DNA from: Burkholderiales bacterium
GTDB taxonomy: Bacteria > Pseudomonadota > Gammaproteobacteria > Burkholderiales > Burkholderiaceae_C
NCBI GenBank assembly: GCA_016213265.1
Contig: JACRBA010000130.1
Coordinates: forward strand, 1-64,000
Direction: 5' to 3'
DNA: 64,000 nucleotides
The position numbers and the translations under genes were made by a program. Position 1 is the stretch's first letter. Each line of letters opens with the position of its first letter. Of this stretch, positions 10,103-19,507 are shown piece after piece. Under the pieces are notes generated by a model. The model worked only from the letters and a program-made list of their open reading frames with translations, had not been told where the DNA came from and did not search any database.

Positions 10103-11938
10103 ATGCCCTCCTCCCTTGACTTCCTGCGGCCGCGGCACACCGCCGTGGCGGCCCTGCTGGCCAGCCTGCTGCTGGCCGCCTGCGGCGGTGGCGGCGGCGA
10201 CCCCGCCGCCGACGCACCGGTGGCAGGCGTCACCCCTCCCGACGGCGGAGACGGCGGCGATGCCGGCTCCGACGGTGGCGGCCCCCAGGCTGGCTACCTC
10301 GCCGTGCCCACCACGCGGGCGGACGCCTTCCGCCTGCTCTCCCAGGCCAGTTTCGGCCCCACCGAAGCCACGCTCGCGCGCGCCATGTCGCTCGGCGCCG
10401 CCGCCTGGGTGGACGAGCAGCTGGCCATGCCGGCGCGCTCGGTGCATCTGGCCCGCTGGAACACCGAGAACGCCGCCGTCAAGGCCAAGGACCCCAACGG
10501 CAACGCCGGCCCCAACCCGGTGATCTCGTCCTTCTACCGCGAGGCGCTGCTCGCCAACGACCAGCTGCGCCAGCGCACCGCTTACGCGCTGTCACAAATC
10601 TTTGTGGTCTCGCTGGCCGACCTGAGCAGCGAGCGCGCCCAGGCCGCCGCGTCCTGGCACGACATGCTGACGCGCAACGCCTTCGGCAACTACCGCACGC
10701 TGCTGAGTGACGTGGCCATGCACCCCGCGATGGGCCTGTACCTGTCGCACCTGAAGAACCGCAAGGAAGACCCGCGCACCGGCCGCGTGCCCGACCAGAA
10801 CTTCGCGCGCGAGCTGATCCAGCTGTTCTCCATCGGCCTGGTGCAGCTGAACATCGACGGCACGCCCAAGCTCGACGGCAATGGCCGGCCGATCCCGACC
10901 TACGACACGCCCGACATCGAGGGCCTGGCCTCGGTCTTCACCGGCTTCTCCTGGGGCGGCCCCGACACGCTGAACAGCCGCTTCAACGGCGTCAACCGCG
11001 ACCCCAACCGCCTGGCCATGCCGATGCAGGGCTACCCGCAGTACCACTCGATGCTGCCCAAGACCTTCCTGGGCACCACCGTGGCGGCACAGGGCGTGGC
11101 CGACCCCAACGCCAGCCTGACCGCGGCGCTGGACACCATCTTCCACCACCCGAACGTGGGGCCCTTCGTGGGCCGGCAGCTCATTCAGCGCCTGGTGACC
11201 AGCCACCCCAGCCCGGCGTACGTGGCGCGCGTGGCCGCCGTGTTCAACAACAACGGTGCCGGTGTGCGCGGCGACCTGAAGGCCGTGGTGCGCGCCGTGC
11301 TGCTGGACGAGGAAGCGCGCTCGACCATCGCCATGGCCGCGCCGCAGTACGGCAAGGTCAAGGAGCCCGTGCTGCGGCTGACCGCCTTCCTGCGCGCCTT
11401 CAATGCCAAGAGCGACAGCGGCAAGGTGCTGATGACGGCCACCGACGACCCCGGTCGCCAGCTGGGCCAGACCCCGCTGCGCTCGCCGAGCGTCTTCAAC
11501 TTCTACCGCCCGGGCTATGTGCCGCCCGGCGGCGAGGCGGCCGCTGCCGGACTCACGCTGCCCGAAATGCAGATCACCACCGAGACCACCGTGGCGGGCT
11601 ACGCCAACTACATGATGACGGTGGTCCAGAAGGGTGCTGGCCAATGGGGGGTGGACGGCAAGGGCAAGCGGCCCGACCTGCAGCCCAACTACGGCACGCT
11701 CACGCCGCTGGTCAACGACCCGGCGGCCCTGGTGGACCAGGTCAACCGCCAGCTGCTGGGCGAGAACGTGGGTGCGGCCCTGCGCAGCGAGCAGATCAGC
11801 ACCGTGTCCTCCATCGTCATCCCGGCGCTTCGCCCCGACGGCCGCAACCAGGCGGCGGTGGATCGCGCGAAGGCCAACCGCGTCTGGGCCGCCACGGCCC
11901 TGACCCTGGTGACCCCTGAATTCGTCGTCCAGAAGTGA
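10103..11938 (+). CDS. DUF1800 family lipoprotein
   Basis: DUF1800 proteins are of unknown biochemical function and are usually encoded beside a DUF1501 protein, as here. The N-terminus is a lipoprotein signal (LLASLLLAAC, lipidated Cys about residue 28) followed by a Gly/Asp-rich linker. The domain starts with DAFRLLSQASFGPTEATLARA, the typical DUF1800 opening; later motifs are NFARELIQLFSIGL, HPNVGPFVGRQLIQRLVTS and SPSVFNFYRPGYVPPG. I chose ATG 10103 (MPSSLDFL); GTG 10070 would add 11 residues and lies inside the hairpin. The DUF1501 gene follows after 25 bases, so the two form an operon. Its role is not known; an envelope location is inferred. Confidence 0.88.
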   Translation: MPSSLDFLRPRHTAVAALLASLLLAACGGGGGDPAADAPVAGVTPPDGGDGGDAGSDGGGPQAGYLAVPTTRADAFRLLSQASFGPTEATLARAMSLGAAAWVDEQLAMPARSVHLARWNTENAAVKAKDPNGNAGPNPVISSFYREALLANDQLRQRTAYALSQIFVVSLADLSSERAQAAASWHDMLTRNAFGNYRTLLSDVAMHPAMGLYLSHLKNRKEDPRTGRVPDQNFARELIQLFSIGLVQLNIDGTPKLDGNGRPIPTYDTPDIEGLASVFTGFSWGGPDTLNSRFNGVNRDPNRLAMPMQGYPQYHSMLPKTFLGTTVAAQGVADPNASLTAALDTIFHHPNVGPFVGRQLIQRLVTSHPSPAYVARVAAVFNNNGAGVRGDLKAVVRAVLLDEEARSTIAMAAPQYGKVKEPVLRLTAFLRAFNAKSDSGKVLMTATDDPGRQLGQTPLRSPSVFNFYRPGYVPPGGEAAAAGLTLPEMQITTETTVAGYANYMMTVVQKGAGQWGVDGKGKRPDLQPNYGTLTPLVNDPAALVDQVNRQLLGENVGAALRSEQISTVSSIVIPALRPDGRNQAAVDRAKANRVWAATALTLVTPEFVVQK

Positions 11939-11963
11939 CGCGCCCGGCCACGGAACCCTGACC

Positions 11964-13496
11964 ATGACCCGATCGATCTCCCCCCTCACCCGACGCGAGC
12001 TGCTGCGCCGCGGCGCCGTCCTGGGCCTGAGCCAGCCCGTCCTCTCCGGCCTCGGCGGCCTGGGCCTCAGCCTGGCGGCCATGGGCCCGGCCGCGGCCGC
12101 CAACACCGGCGGCTACAAGGCCATGGTGTGCCTGTTCCTGATGGGCGGCAACGACGCCTACAACACCGTGCTGGCCACGGACACCGCCTCCTGGACCGCC
12201 TACAACGCGGCGCGCGAAGGCGGGCTCGAAGGCATCGCCCTGGCTGCCCCGGGCAGCCCGGCCGGCACCGGCTCGCTGCATTCGCGCCTGGGCGGCGTGC
12301 TGCCCATCAGCCCGCTCAATGCCCAGGGCCGCACGCTGGCGCTGCACCCGGTGCTCGGGGGCGTGCGCGACCTGTTCGCCTCGCAGCGCCTGGCCATCGT
12401 GAGCAACGTCGGTCCGCTGGTGGGCCCCACCACCAAGGCCGCCTTCGTGGCCGGCACCGCCGCGCGGCCGCCCAAGCTGTTCTCGCACAACGACCAGCAG
12501 TCGGTCTGGCAATCTTTCTCCGGCGAGGGTGCCACCCGAGGCTGGGGCGGCCAGATGGCCGACCGCATCCTCTCGGCCAACGGCCGCTCCATGTTCACCT
12601 CGGTGAGCCTCAGCGGCAACGCGGTGTGGCTGTCCGGGCAGTCGGCCCGCCCCTACCAGATGACGGCCGACGGGGCCATCCACCTGGGCGGCACCGATGG
12701 GCGCGTGTATGGCTCCGCCACGGTGCGCCAGAAGATGATGGCGCTGATGACGAGCACGCGAGACAACAGCATCCTGCAGCGCGAGCACGCCGCCGTGTCC
12801 GCCCGCTCGATGGAGGCCGAGGCGGTGCTGTCCGCGGCCCTGCCCGGCGCCGGTGCCGGGCCCTGGGGCACCGGCGGCCTGGCCCCTGGCCAGCCCGACC
12901 CGCTGCTGATGTACCGCGACCCCGAGACCGGCGCCATGACCGCCAACCCGGTGGCGCAGCAGCTGCAGGCGGTGGCCCGCATGGTGGCCGCGCGCAGCAC
13001 GATGGGCATGGCGCGGCAGGTCTTCTTCGTCGGCATCGGCGGCTGGGACACCCACGACACGCAGCAGTCGCGGCACGCCCGTCTGCTGGCGCAGCTCAAC
13101 CACGCGCTGCGCTATTTCGACGCCACCACCCAGGCCATGGGCGTGGACGACTTCGTGACGACCTTCACCGCCAGCGACTTCGGCCGCACCTTCGCCGGCA
13201 ACGGCGACGGCTGCGACCATGGCTGGGGCGGCCACCACTTCGTGATGGGTGGCGCCGTGCGCGGCGGTGACGTCTACGGCAAGCTGCCCGTGTACGGCAC
13301 GGCCGACGGCAGCGGCGGCTTCACCAGCGACGACCAGCTGCGCGGCGGCGCCCTGCTGCCCAGCACCAGCGTCGAGGCCTACGCCGCCACGCTGGGCCGT
13401 TGGTTCGGCCTGACCGACAGCGAGCTGCTGGCGGTGCTGCCTGGCCTGTCTCGCTGGAACGTGTCGCAGCGCAACCTGGGCTTCCTCACCGCCTGA
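11964..13496 (+). CDS. DUF1501 family protein with Tat signal
   Basis: DUF1501 proteins belong to the alkaline phosphatase/sulfatase-like superfamily; the reaction is unknown. The N-terminus shows a twin-arginine signal (PLTRRELLRRGAVLGLSQPV) and a hydrophobic stretch ending in AAAA, so the folded protein is probably exported. Domain motifs: VCLFLMGGNDAYNTVL (about residue 55), the FSHNDQQSVWQSF segment, IGGWDTHDTQQ (about residue 355), TFTASDFGRTF and DHGWGGHHFVMGG. These Asp/His clusters are consistent with a metal site. Length 510 aa is normal. It is paired with the DUF1800 gene upstream and followed after 75 bases by the GT61 pair. Confidence 0.9.
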   Translation: MTRSISPLTRRELLRRGAVLGLSQPVLSGLGGLGLSLAAMGPAAAANTGGYKAMVCLFLMGGNDAYNTVLATDTASWTAYNAAREGGLEGIALAAPGSPAGTGSLHSRLGGVLPISPLNAQGRTLALHPVLGGVRDLFASQRLAIVSNVGPLVGPTTKAAFVAGTAARPPKLFSHNDQQSVWQSFSGEGATRGWGGQMADRILSANGRSMFTSVSLSGNAVWLSGQSARPYQMTADGAIHLGGTDGRVYGSATVRQKMMALMTSTRDNSILQREHAAVSARSMEAEAVLSAALPGAGAGPWGTGGLAPGQPDPLLMYRDPETGAMTANPVAQQLQAVARMVAARSTMGMARQVFFVGIGGWDTHDTQQSRHARLLAQLNHALRYFDATTQAMGVDDFVTTFTASDFGRTFAGNGDGCDHGWGGHHFVMGGAVRGGDVYGKLPVYGTADGSGGFTSDDQLRGGALLPSTSVEAYAATLGRWFGLTDSELLAVLPGLSRWNVSQRNLGFLTA

Positions 13497-13571
13497 CGCA
13501 CCCGACTCACGCACCGGCGACAAGGCGCCCGGCGGGCCGGCCAGGCGCTGTGCCTGTGGTGTACTTCGGGG

Positions 13572-16500
13572 GTGTGCCCCGCTGATGCATCGCCCGATCC
13601 GCCGCCGCCAGCGGCGGCCCCGCTGACAGCCGACGTCGCGGCCCCGCTGGCCGAGCGGGCGCGCACCCTGTGCCACCCGGCCGCACCGCCGGGGCCGCCG
13701 GCCGTGTGGACACGGCTGGCGGCGGGCCAGGGCTCGGCGGACGATGGCCTGCGAGCCGCGCAGGCCTGCCACGTCGCGTGGCTCAAGGGCGCTGCAGCGG
13801 TCGACCCCGCCCGGGGCCGCCTCTTTGCCGACCTCGCCCTCGCGGCATGGCACGCGCTGGCGCCCGCGCAGCGCCCAGGCTGCGGGCTGGGCGCGCCGCT
13901 CGTGCGCGCGCTGGCCGAGCTGGACGACGGCGCCGCGCTGGCCCGGCTGGCCACGCAGATCGGGCAGATCGCCACCCTCGGAGCCAGCGTCGCCACCTTG
14001 GCCACGCCGCCCGCCCAGGCCCTGGTCGCGGCGCTGCTGCGCCACCTGCGGCAGCGCCGGGACTGGCCCGCGCTCAGCCGGCTGCTCGCCGACCTGCGCC
14101 CCGCATGGCGACCCGATGCCGCGTGGGGGGCACCCGCCCTGGGCGCCGTGGCCGCGCTGGCGCGCCACGCCGACGAGCTGGACAGCCTGCGGCTGGCGGC
14201 GGCCTGGGTGCCGGCCCTGGTGGCGGTGGCCGACACCGCGCCCCCCGATGACCCGCTGCAACAGCTGGGCCGCTGGAACGAGCTGGGCCGCCTCGCCCTG
14301 CGCACGCTGCAGGTCGAGGCCATGCAACGCGCGGCCGACGCCCTGCTCGCCCACGGCGGCCTGGCCGCGGAGGACAGCACGGCCTTGCTGGTGCAACTGC
14401 TGGCCACGCTCGGTGCGCTGGCGCCCGACGACACCACCCGCGGCCTGCTGGCGCGCGCGGGTGTGCACGGCCACCACGCGGGCCTGCGCCTGTCCATGGC
14501 CAAGCTGGCCCACGCCGACGGTGCCGACATCGCCCAGCTGCGCGAGCTGCTGGGCCCCCTGGACCCCGAGGACCCGGGCGCCACCACCGCCATGGGCTGG
14601 CTGGCGGGCATCTGCTTCCACCAGGGGCACGAGCGCGAGGCCGTCGCGCTGTACCGGGCGCTGGAGTCGCGCCAGGCGCTGTCGGCCATCGACCGCCTGC
14701 GGCTCGGCCACCTGCGCTCGCGGGAGGAATCCGGCTTCCTGCCCACCCACCCGGAGGCCGCCGACACGCTGGCCGACGACGGCGCCACCGATGTGGCCGA
14801 CGGGCAGGCGCGTGCGCGGCGCGCCAGCCGCGAGACCTGGCCCGAGGACATGCTCGCGCCCTTCGGCGCCAGCCTTGCGCCGCTGCAGGCGCTGTTGTCG
14901 GTGGCCCCCACCCACGACAGCCGGTACGACGCCGAGGCCCTGGCCGCGGCCGGCCAGGCCGCGCTCGACGACTTCACCCAGGCGCTGGCCGCAGGCCCGC
15001 CTGCCAGCCTGCAGGCCTGCGTGCGCCTCGCGCGGCACCTGTCGCAGCTGGCCGACGCGGCGTTCGGCCACCACGTCCGCTGGCCGGAGGCCTTCGGCCT
15101 GGCGTTCGGCCCCGCCTACGGCCGGCTCGATCCACTGCGCTGCCGCGCCCTGCACCAGGCGGTGCAGCGCCACATCGTGGCGCTGTGCAGCCATGCGCTG
15201 GAGCGCCCGCACCCGCTGCGCGGCGGTGCCGGCGTGGCCAGCCTGCGCCATGTGGAGCAGCTGGAGCATCAGCGTGCCGAGGCCCGCTGGGCGCTGCGCG
15301 AGCCCGAGGCGGCCCTGGACGAGCTGGCGCGCATGGACGCCGCCCTGGGGCCGCTGGCGGCCGGGCCGCGCGCCCGGCTGCGGCTGCGTGCGTGGCTGAC
15401 GGCCGGCCGCCTGGACCTGGCCCGCGCCGCGCTGCCGCATCCCACCGACGAGCTGCTGCCCTTGCACGAGTGGGACGACTGGCTGCACGCCGAGGCGGCC
15501 TCGGCCAAGGTGCTCGTGCCCGACGCACCCTGCGAGGGCATGTTCGAGACGGTGGCGCCGGACGGGCGGCTGCAGCGCCATGCCCACCGCCTGGCGCCGA
15601 CGGTGCTCTCGCTCAGCCGGCACGCCGGCGTGGGCGTGCGCCACACCCACCTGCTCATCGGCGCGCGCGGCGGCATCCTGCGCCCGGCCGCCTGGCACCT
15701 GAGCATGGGCGAGTACCCTTACGACCACCGCGATGTGCGCGCACGCGGCGGCGCCGGGTCGCCGGCGGCCGTGCTCAGCCGCCCCGAATGGCGCACCGTG
15801 GAGGGCCCGGCCCTGCTGCTGGCCAACCAGGACGCCACCTTCCACCGCAACTACTATCCCTGGGTGGTGCTGCTGCTGTCGCGCATCGATGCGCTGCACC
15901 GCGCCGGCCACCTGTGCGCGCAGCGCCCCCTGTGGCTGCCGGCGGGGCTCTCGGGCTGGATGCGCTCGTCGCTCCACGGCATCGGCGTGCCGGATGACGC
16001 CTGGCGCAGCCACGGCGACGACGAAGACCTGTGGTTCACCGATGCGTGGGTGGCCTCGCCCATCGAGTTCGCCAGCCCCGGCCTGCTCGACGGGTTGCGC
16101 CGGACCCTGCTCTCGGCCGCCGGCTGCGACGCCGACGCGCCCGCGCCGCCCGACGGCGAGCTGCTGTACATCTCGCGCCGCGGCGAGGGCCGACGGCCGC
16201 TCGTCGAGGAAGCCGCCCTCGAAGCGCGGGCCGAGTCCCTGGGCTTCCGGCTGGTGGCTCCCGAGACGCTGAGCCTGCTGGACCAGGTGCGGCTGTTCGC
16301 CTCGGCCCGTGGGATTGCCGGGCCGCCCGGCGCGGCGTACACCAACCTGCTGTGGGCCGGACGCGGCGCACGCGTGCTCTCGATCTTCAAGGAGGAAGCC
16401 AACTTGCCGACCTTTGTCGACCTGTCCCTGCTGCGCGGCCAGGCCCATCGCTGGCTGCTGGGCCGCAACCTGCCCGGCTACGAGCTGATGTCGGTGGTCA

Positions 16501-16580
16501 ACGCGCCGTACAGCGTGGACCTCGCGCTGGCCGAGGCCCAGCTACGGTGGGTGGCGCACGGCGAAGGGGGCGTCGAATGA
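13572..16580 (+). CDS. GT61-type (DUF563) glycosyltransferase with long N-terminal helical region, copy 1
   Basis: The C-terminal ~420 residues look like a glycosyltransferase family 61 (DUF563) domain: ATFHRNYYPWVVLLLSRI, LSGWMRSSLHGIG, LLYISRRGEGRRPLVEE and LDQVRLFASARGIAGPPGAA followed by TNLLW. The N-terminal ~570 residues are Ala/Leu-rich helical sequence without clear motifs, perhaps TPR-like. No transmembrane segment was seen. The start is GTG 13572; no better start is near, so the N-terminus is uncertain. It overlaps the next gene by 4 bases (ATGA). The downstream protein is a paralog, so this is a tandem duplication. The likely role is sugar transfer during polysaccharide assembly; donor and acceptor are unknown. 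Confidence 0.8.
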   Translation: MCPADASPDPPPPAAAPLTADVAAPLAERARTLCHPAAPPGPPAVWTRLAAGQGSADDGLRAAQACHVAWLKGAAAVDPARGRLFADLALAAWHALAPAQRPGCGLGAPLVRALAELDDGAALARLATQIGQIATLGASVATLATPPAQALVAALLRHLRQRRDWPALSRLLADLRPAWRPDAAWGAPALGAVAALARHADELDSLRLAAAWVPALVAVADTAPPDDPLQQLGRWNELGRLALRTLQVEAMQRAADALLAHGGLAAEDSTALLVQLLATLGALAPDDTTRGLLARAGVHGHHAGLRLSMAKLAHADGADIAQLRELLGPLDPEDPGATTAMGWLAGICFHQGHEREAVALYRALESRQALSAIDRLRLGHLRSREESGFLPTHPEAADTLADDGATDVADGQARARRASRETWPEDMLAPFGASLAPLQALLSVAPTHDSRYDAEALAAAGQAALDDFTQALAAGPPASLQACVRLARHLSQLADAAFGHHVRWPEAFGLAFGPAYGRLDPLRCRALHQAVQRHIVALCSHALERPHPLRGGAGVASLRHVEQLEHQRAEARWALREPEAALDELARMDAALGPLAAGPRARLRLRAWLTAGRLDLARAALPHPTDELLPLHEWDDWLHAEAASAKVLVPDAPCEGMFETVAPDGRLQRHAHRLAPTVLSLSRHAGVGVRHTHLLIGARGGILRPAAWHLSMGEYPYDHRDVRARGGAGSPAAVLSRPEWRTVEGPALLLANQDATFHRNYYPWVVLLLSRIDALHRAGHLCAQRPLWLPAGLSGWMRSSLHGIGVPDDAWRSHGDDEDLWFTDAWVASPIEFASPGLLDGLRRTLLSAAGCDADAPAPPDGELLYISRRGEGRRPLVEEAALEARAESLGFRLVAPETLSLLDQVRLFASARGIAGPPGAAYTNLLWAGRGARVLSIFKEEANLPTFVDLSLLRGQAHRWLLGRNLPGYELMSVVNAPYSVDLALAEAQLRWVAHGEGGVE

Positions 16581-19507
16581 GCGGGCCGGCGGTGGCCGCC
16601 GGGGCGGCGGTGCCTGCACTCGGGCGCGTGTGGCTGAACGAGCTGATGGCCCGCTGCGAGCGCGAAGGCCTCGCGCTGCCCGGTGGCCCGCAACTGCACC
16701 AGAAGCTCAGTCGTCCCGAGGTACCCCCGGCGGCGCGCGGGCGTCTGGCCCAGGTCATGCACAACGAGTGGGTCAAGGGCCGGCAGGACGTGCCGCCCTG
16801 GCAGCTGCAGGCCACCGTGGAGGCCATCGAGGCCTGGTGGCACACGCTGCCCGAAGGCACCGAGCCGCTCGGTGCCGGCATGGTGCCCGCATGGATCCGC
16901 GTGCAGGGCACGCTCGGGCATGTGCAGCCGCTGGCCGAGGCCGCGCTGCGCTGGCAGGCGCAGCTGGGCCAGCCGGAACACGAGGCGGTCGCGCTGGCCC
17001 TGCTGCGCCAGCTGCGCCGCCTGAAGGGCGAGGCCGCCATCGAGCCGACGCTGGCCCTCATCGACGCGCTGGGCGAGCGCTGGCAGCCCGAGGCCGACTG
17101 GACCGCCGAGCTCACCGGCTCGCTGGCCATGGTGGCCCGCGCGGCCGAGCAGCTCCCGCCCCTGCAACGCGTGGCGGCCTGGGTGGAGCGGCTCGCGCCG
17201 CACACGGCGCGAGCCGGCGTGGAAGCCTGGCGCACCCCGCTCGTCAGCGCCGCCGTGCGCTGCGCCCACCTGCCCGCCTTGCGGCAGCTCGCCGAGGCCA
17301 TGCTGGCCTTCGACGACCCGGCCGCCAACGACGGCTTCGCCCTGGCCAGCGCCATCGCCACCCTGGCCGATCTCGCGCCCGGCCCCGAGGTGGACCAGCT
17401 CGCCGAACGCGCGGCACAGGCCTGGCCCCGGCAGCCGTCCATCCAGCGCGAGCTCGCGCGCCGCCGCCGCGCTGCCGGCACGCTGGTGCAGGACCTCGCG
17501 CCCCCGCTGCTGGCGCTCGAACCCACGCACCCGGCCACGCCCAGCGCCTGGCACCTGCTGGCCGAGTACGCCTTCCACGACGGCGACACGGCCCTGGCCG
17601 AGCAGGTCTACCAGAAGCTGGCCGACATCGGCGCGATCGACGAGCAGGCACAGATGCGCCAGGCGCACCTGCGCCTGCAGCACGAGCGCGTCGCCGCCCT
17701 GGCCCAACCGGGCGCGGCGCGCCTGCACGAGGCCGCAGGCCCCACCCGTTTCGACACCGAGGCGCTCGGCCCGCTGGCGCCCGCGCTGGCCGCGCTGGCG
17801 CGCCTGGTGGCCCAGCCACCGCGGCACGACAGCCCGCACACCCCGGCTGACATCACACGCGCAGGCGCCGAGGCCCTGGCCGAGTTCGAGGCCGCCTGCC
17901 GTGAGGACCTGGCGGCCGGCGAGGGGCCCACCACGGCCCAGGCCCTGGCCGCGGCCACCCACCTGTGGGTGCAGGCCAACTGCGGTGCGCTCGACCTGGC
18001 GCACTGGGACCAGGTCTTCCCCTTCGAGGTGGGGCCCGCTTTCGGCGTGCTCGACGGCCAGCGCGCGCGCGCCCAGTGCGTGGCGGTGCTGGCGCACCTG
18101 GTGTCGCTCGTCACCCATGTGATGCACCAGGACCGCCCGCTGCGCGGCGCCCCCAACGAAGGCAGCGCGGCCGCGCTGATCGGCCTGCTGCAGCTGCAGC
18201 TCGACGCCCGGCTGGCCATGCGCCAGCCGCACGAGGCCCAGGCCGACCTCGCCGACGCGCGCGCGCGGCTGGGGGCCGTCGGCGCCGGCGCGGTGGAGCC
18301 CATGCAGGAGCGTGCGCTGCTGGCCGCCGGCCAGGCCACCACCGTGCAGGCCGACATCGCGCGGCTGCATCCCACCGAGGCCGCCGCCGCCCGCGCGCTG
18401 GAGGTCTGGCCGCTGCGCGAGTGGGACGACTGGCTGCGTGCGGAAGGCGTGAGCGACCACGCGCTGGTGAGCGACCCGCCCTGCCCCGGCCAGTTCGAGG
18501 TGGTCGACGTGGCCGGCCGCCTGCGGGTGGAGCAGCACGCGGCCGTCGCCACCACGCTCAGCCTGGCCCGCGTCACCGACCTGCGGGTGCGCGCCATCCA
18601 CCTGCTCATCGCGGCCCAGGGCGGCGTGCTCAAGCCCCACCCCTGGCACCTGCAGATGGCCGACTTCCCCTACCCGCACCCCTCGGTGGTGGCGCGCGGG
18701 GCCGGCGGCACGGTGCTGCGCCGCGCCGCGCGCTGGCAGCGGGTGGACGAGCCGCTGGTGGTGCTGGCCAACATGGATGCCCCCTTCCACCGCAACTACT
18801 ACCACTGGATGGTGCTCACGCTGGCGCGCATCCATGGCCTGATGGTGCGCGGCATCCTCAAGACGCGCCGACTGCTGCTGCCGCGTGAGCTCACGGGCTG
18901 GATGCGCAGCTCGCTGGCCGACATCGGGCTGGACGAGTCGCGCATCCGCTGGTACGAGGTGGCCGACGACCTGCGGCTGTCCGACGCGCTGGTGGCCTCG
19001 CCGGCCGAGTTCGCCAGCCCCACGCTGGTGGAGGGCCTGCGCCGCTGCCTGTGGCAGGCGGCCGGCCTCGATCCCGACACCCCGCCGCCGCTGACCCGGT
19101 GCGTGTACCTCGCGCGCCGCGGCGAGACGCGGCGCCCCATGGCGGAGGCCGAGGAGATGATCGCCCTGGCCGAGTCGCTCGGCTTCGAGATCGTCGCGCC
19201 CGAGACGCTGAGCCTGCTCGACCAGGTGCGCCTGTTCGCCACCGCCCGTGCCATCGCCGGCCCCCCCGGCGCCGCGTTCACCAACCTCATGTGGACGCAG
19301 CCGGGCTGCCGCGTGCTCACCGTGTACAAGCAGGACATCTACTCGCCCACCTTCCTCGACCTGTCGTTCCTGCGGGGGCAGACGCACCGCTGGCTGCAGG
19401 GCCGCAGCCTGGCGGGCTTCGAGGGCGTGTCGATCGTGACCTCGCCGTTCTCCGTGGACCTGGCGCTGGCGCGGCAGGCGCTGCAGTGGGCGGCGGGCGA
19501 CGCATGA
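16577..19507 (+). CDS. GT61-type (DUF563) glycosyltransferase with long N-terminal helical region, copy 2
   Basis: Paralog of the preceding gene, sharing the order WPLREWDDWLRAEG, then FHRNYYHWMVLTLARI, LTGWMRSSLADIGLDE, VYLARRGETRRPMAEAE and LDQVRLFATARAIAGPPGAA, all of GT61/DUF563 type. About 550 N-terminal residues are alpha-helical and repeat-like. The ATG at 16577 overlaps the upstream stop by 4 bases, which fixes the start against the longer track ORF beginning at 16031. The stop overlaps the following aminotransferase start the same way, so the run of four genes is translationally coupled. With 976 aa it is much longer than simple GT61 enzymes. Confidence 0.82.
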   Translation: MSGPAVAAGAAVPALGRVWLNELMARCEREGLALPGGPQLHQKLSRPEVPPAARGRLAQVMHNEWVKGRQDVPPWQLQATVEAIEAWWHTLPEGTEPLGAGMVPAWIRVQGTLGHVQPLAEAALRWQAQLGQPEHEAVALALLRQLRRLKGEAAIEPTLALIDALGERWQPEADWTAELTGSLAMVARAAEQLPPLQRVAAWVERLAPHTARAGVEAWRTPLVSAAVRCAHLPALRQLAEAMLAFDDPAANDGFALASAIATLADLAPGPEVDQLAERAAQAWPRQPSIQRELARRRRAAGTLVQDLAPPLLALEPTHPATPSAWHLLAEYAFHDGDTALAEQVYQKLADIGAIDEQAQMRQAHLRLQHERVAALAQPGAARLHEAAGPTRFDTEALGPLAPALAALARLVAQPPRHDSPHTPADITRAGAEALAEFEAACREDLAAGEGPTTAQALAAATHLWVQANCGALDLAHWDQVFPFEVGPAFGVLDGQRARAQCVAVLAHLVSLVTHVMHQDRPLRGAPNEGSAAALIGLLQLQLDARLAMRQPHEAQADLADARARLGAVGAGAVEPMQERALLAAGQATTVQADIARLHPTEAAAARALEVWPLREWDDWLRAEGVSDHALVSDPPCPGQFEVVDVAGRLRVEQHAAVATTLSLARVTDLRVRAIHLLIAAQGGVLKPHPWHLQMADFPYPHPSVVARGAGGTVLRRAARWQRVDEPLVVLANMDAPFHRNYYHWMVLTLARIHGLMVRGILKTRRLLLPRELTGWMRSSLADIGLDESRIRWYEVADDLRLSDALVASPAEFASPTLVEGLRRCLWQAAGLDPDTPPPLTRCVYLARRGETRRPMAEAEEMIALAESLGFEIVAPETLSLLDQVRLFATARAIAGPPGAAFTNLMWTQPGCRVLTVYKQDIYSPTFLDLSFLRGQTHRWLQGRSLAGFEGVSIVTSPFSVDLALARQALQWAAGDA

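Noticed and set aside
11817-16448. 1543-aa minus-strand ORF antisense to DUF1501 and GT61 genes
   Set aside because: Longest ORF in the track, but its sequence is Gly/Ala/Arg/Gln shadow composition and the opposite strand carries recognisable domains throughout.
16478-19387. 969-aa minus-strand ORF antisense to GT61 copy 2
   Set aside because: Shadow frame with no motif; the plus-strand gene has coupled start and stop signals.
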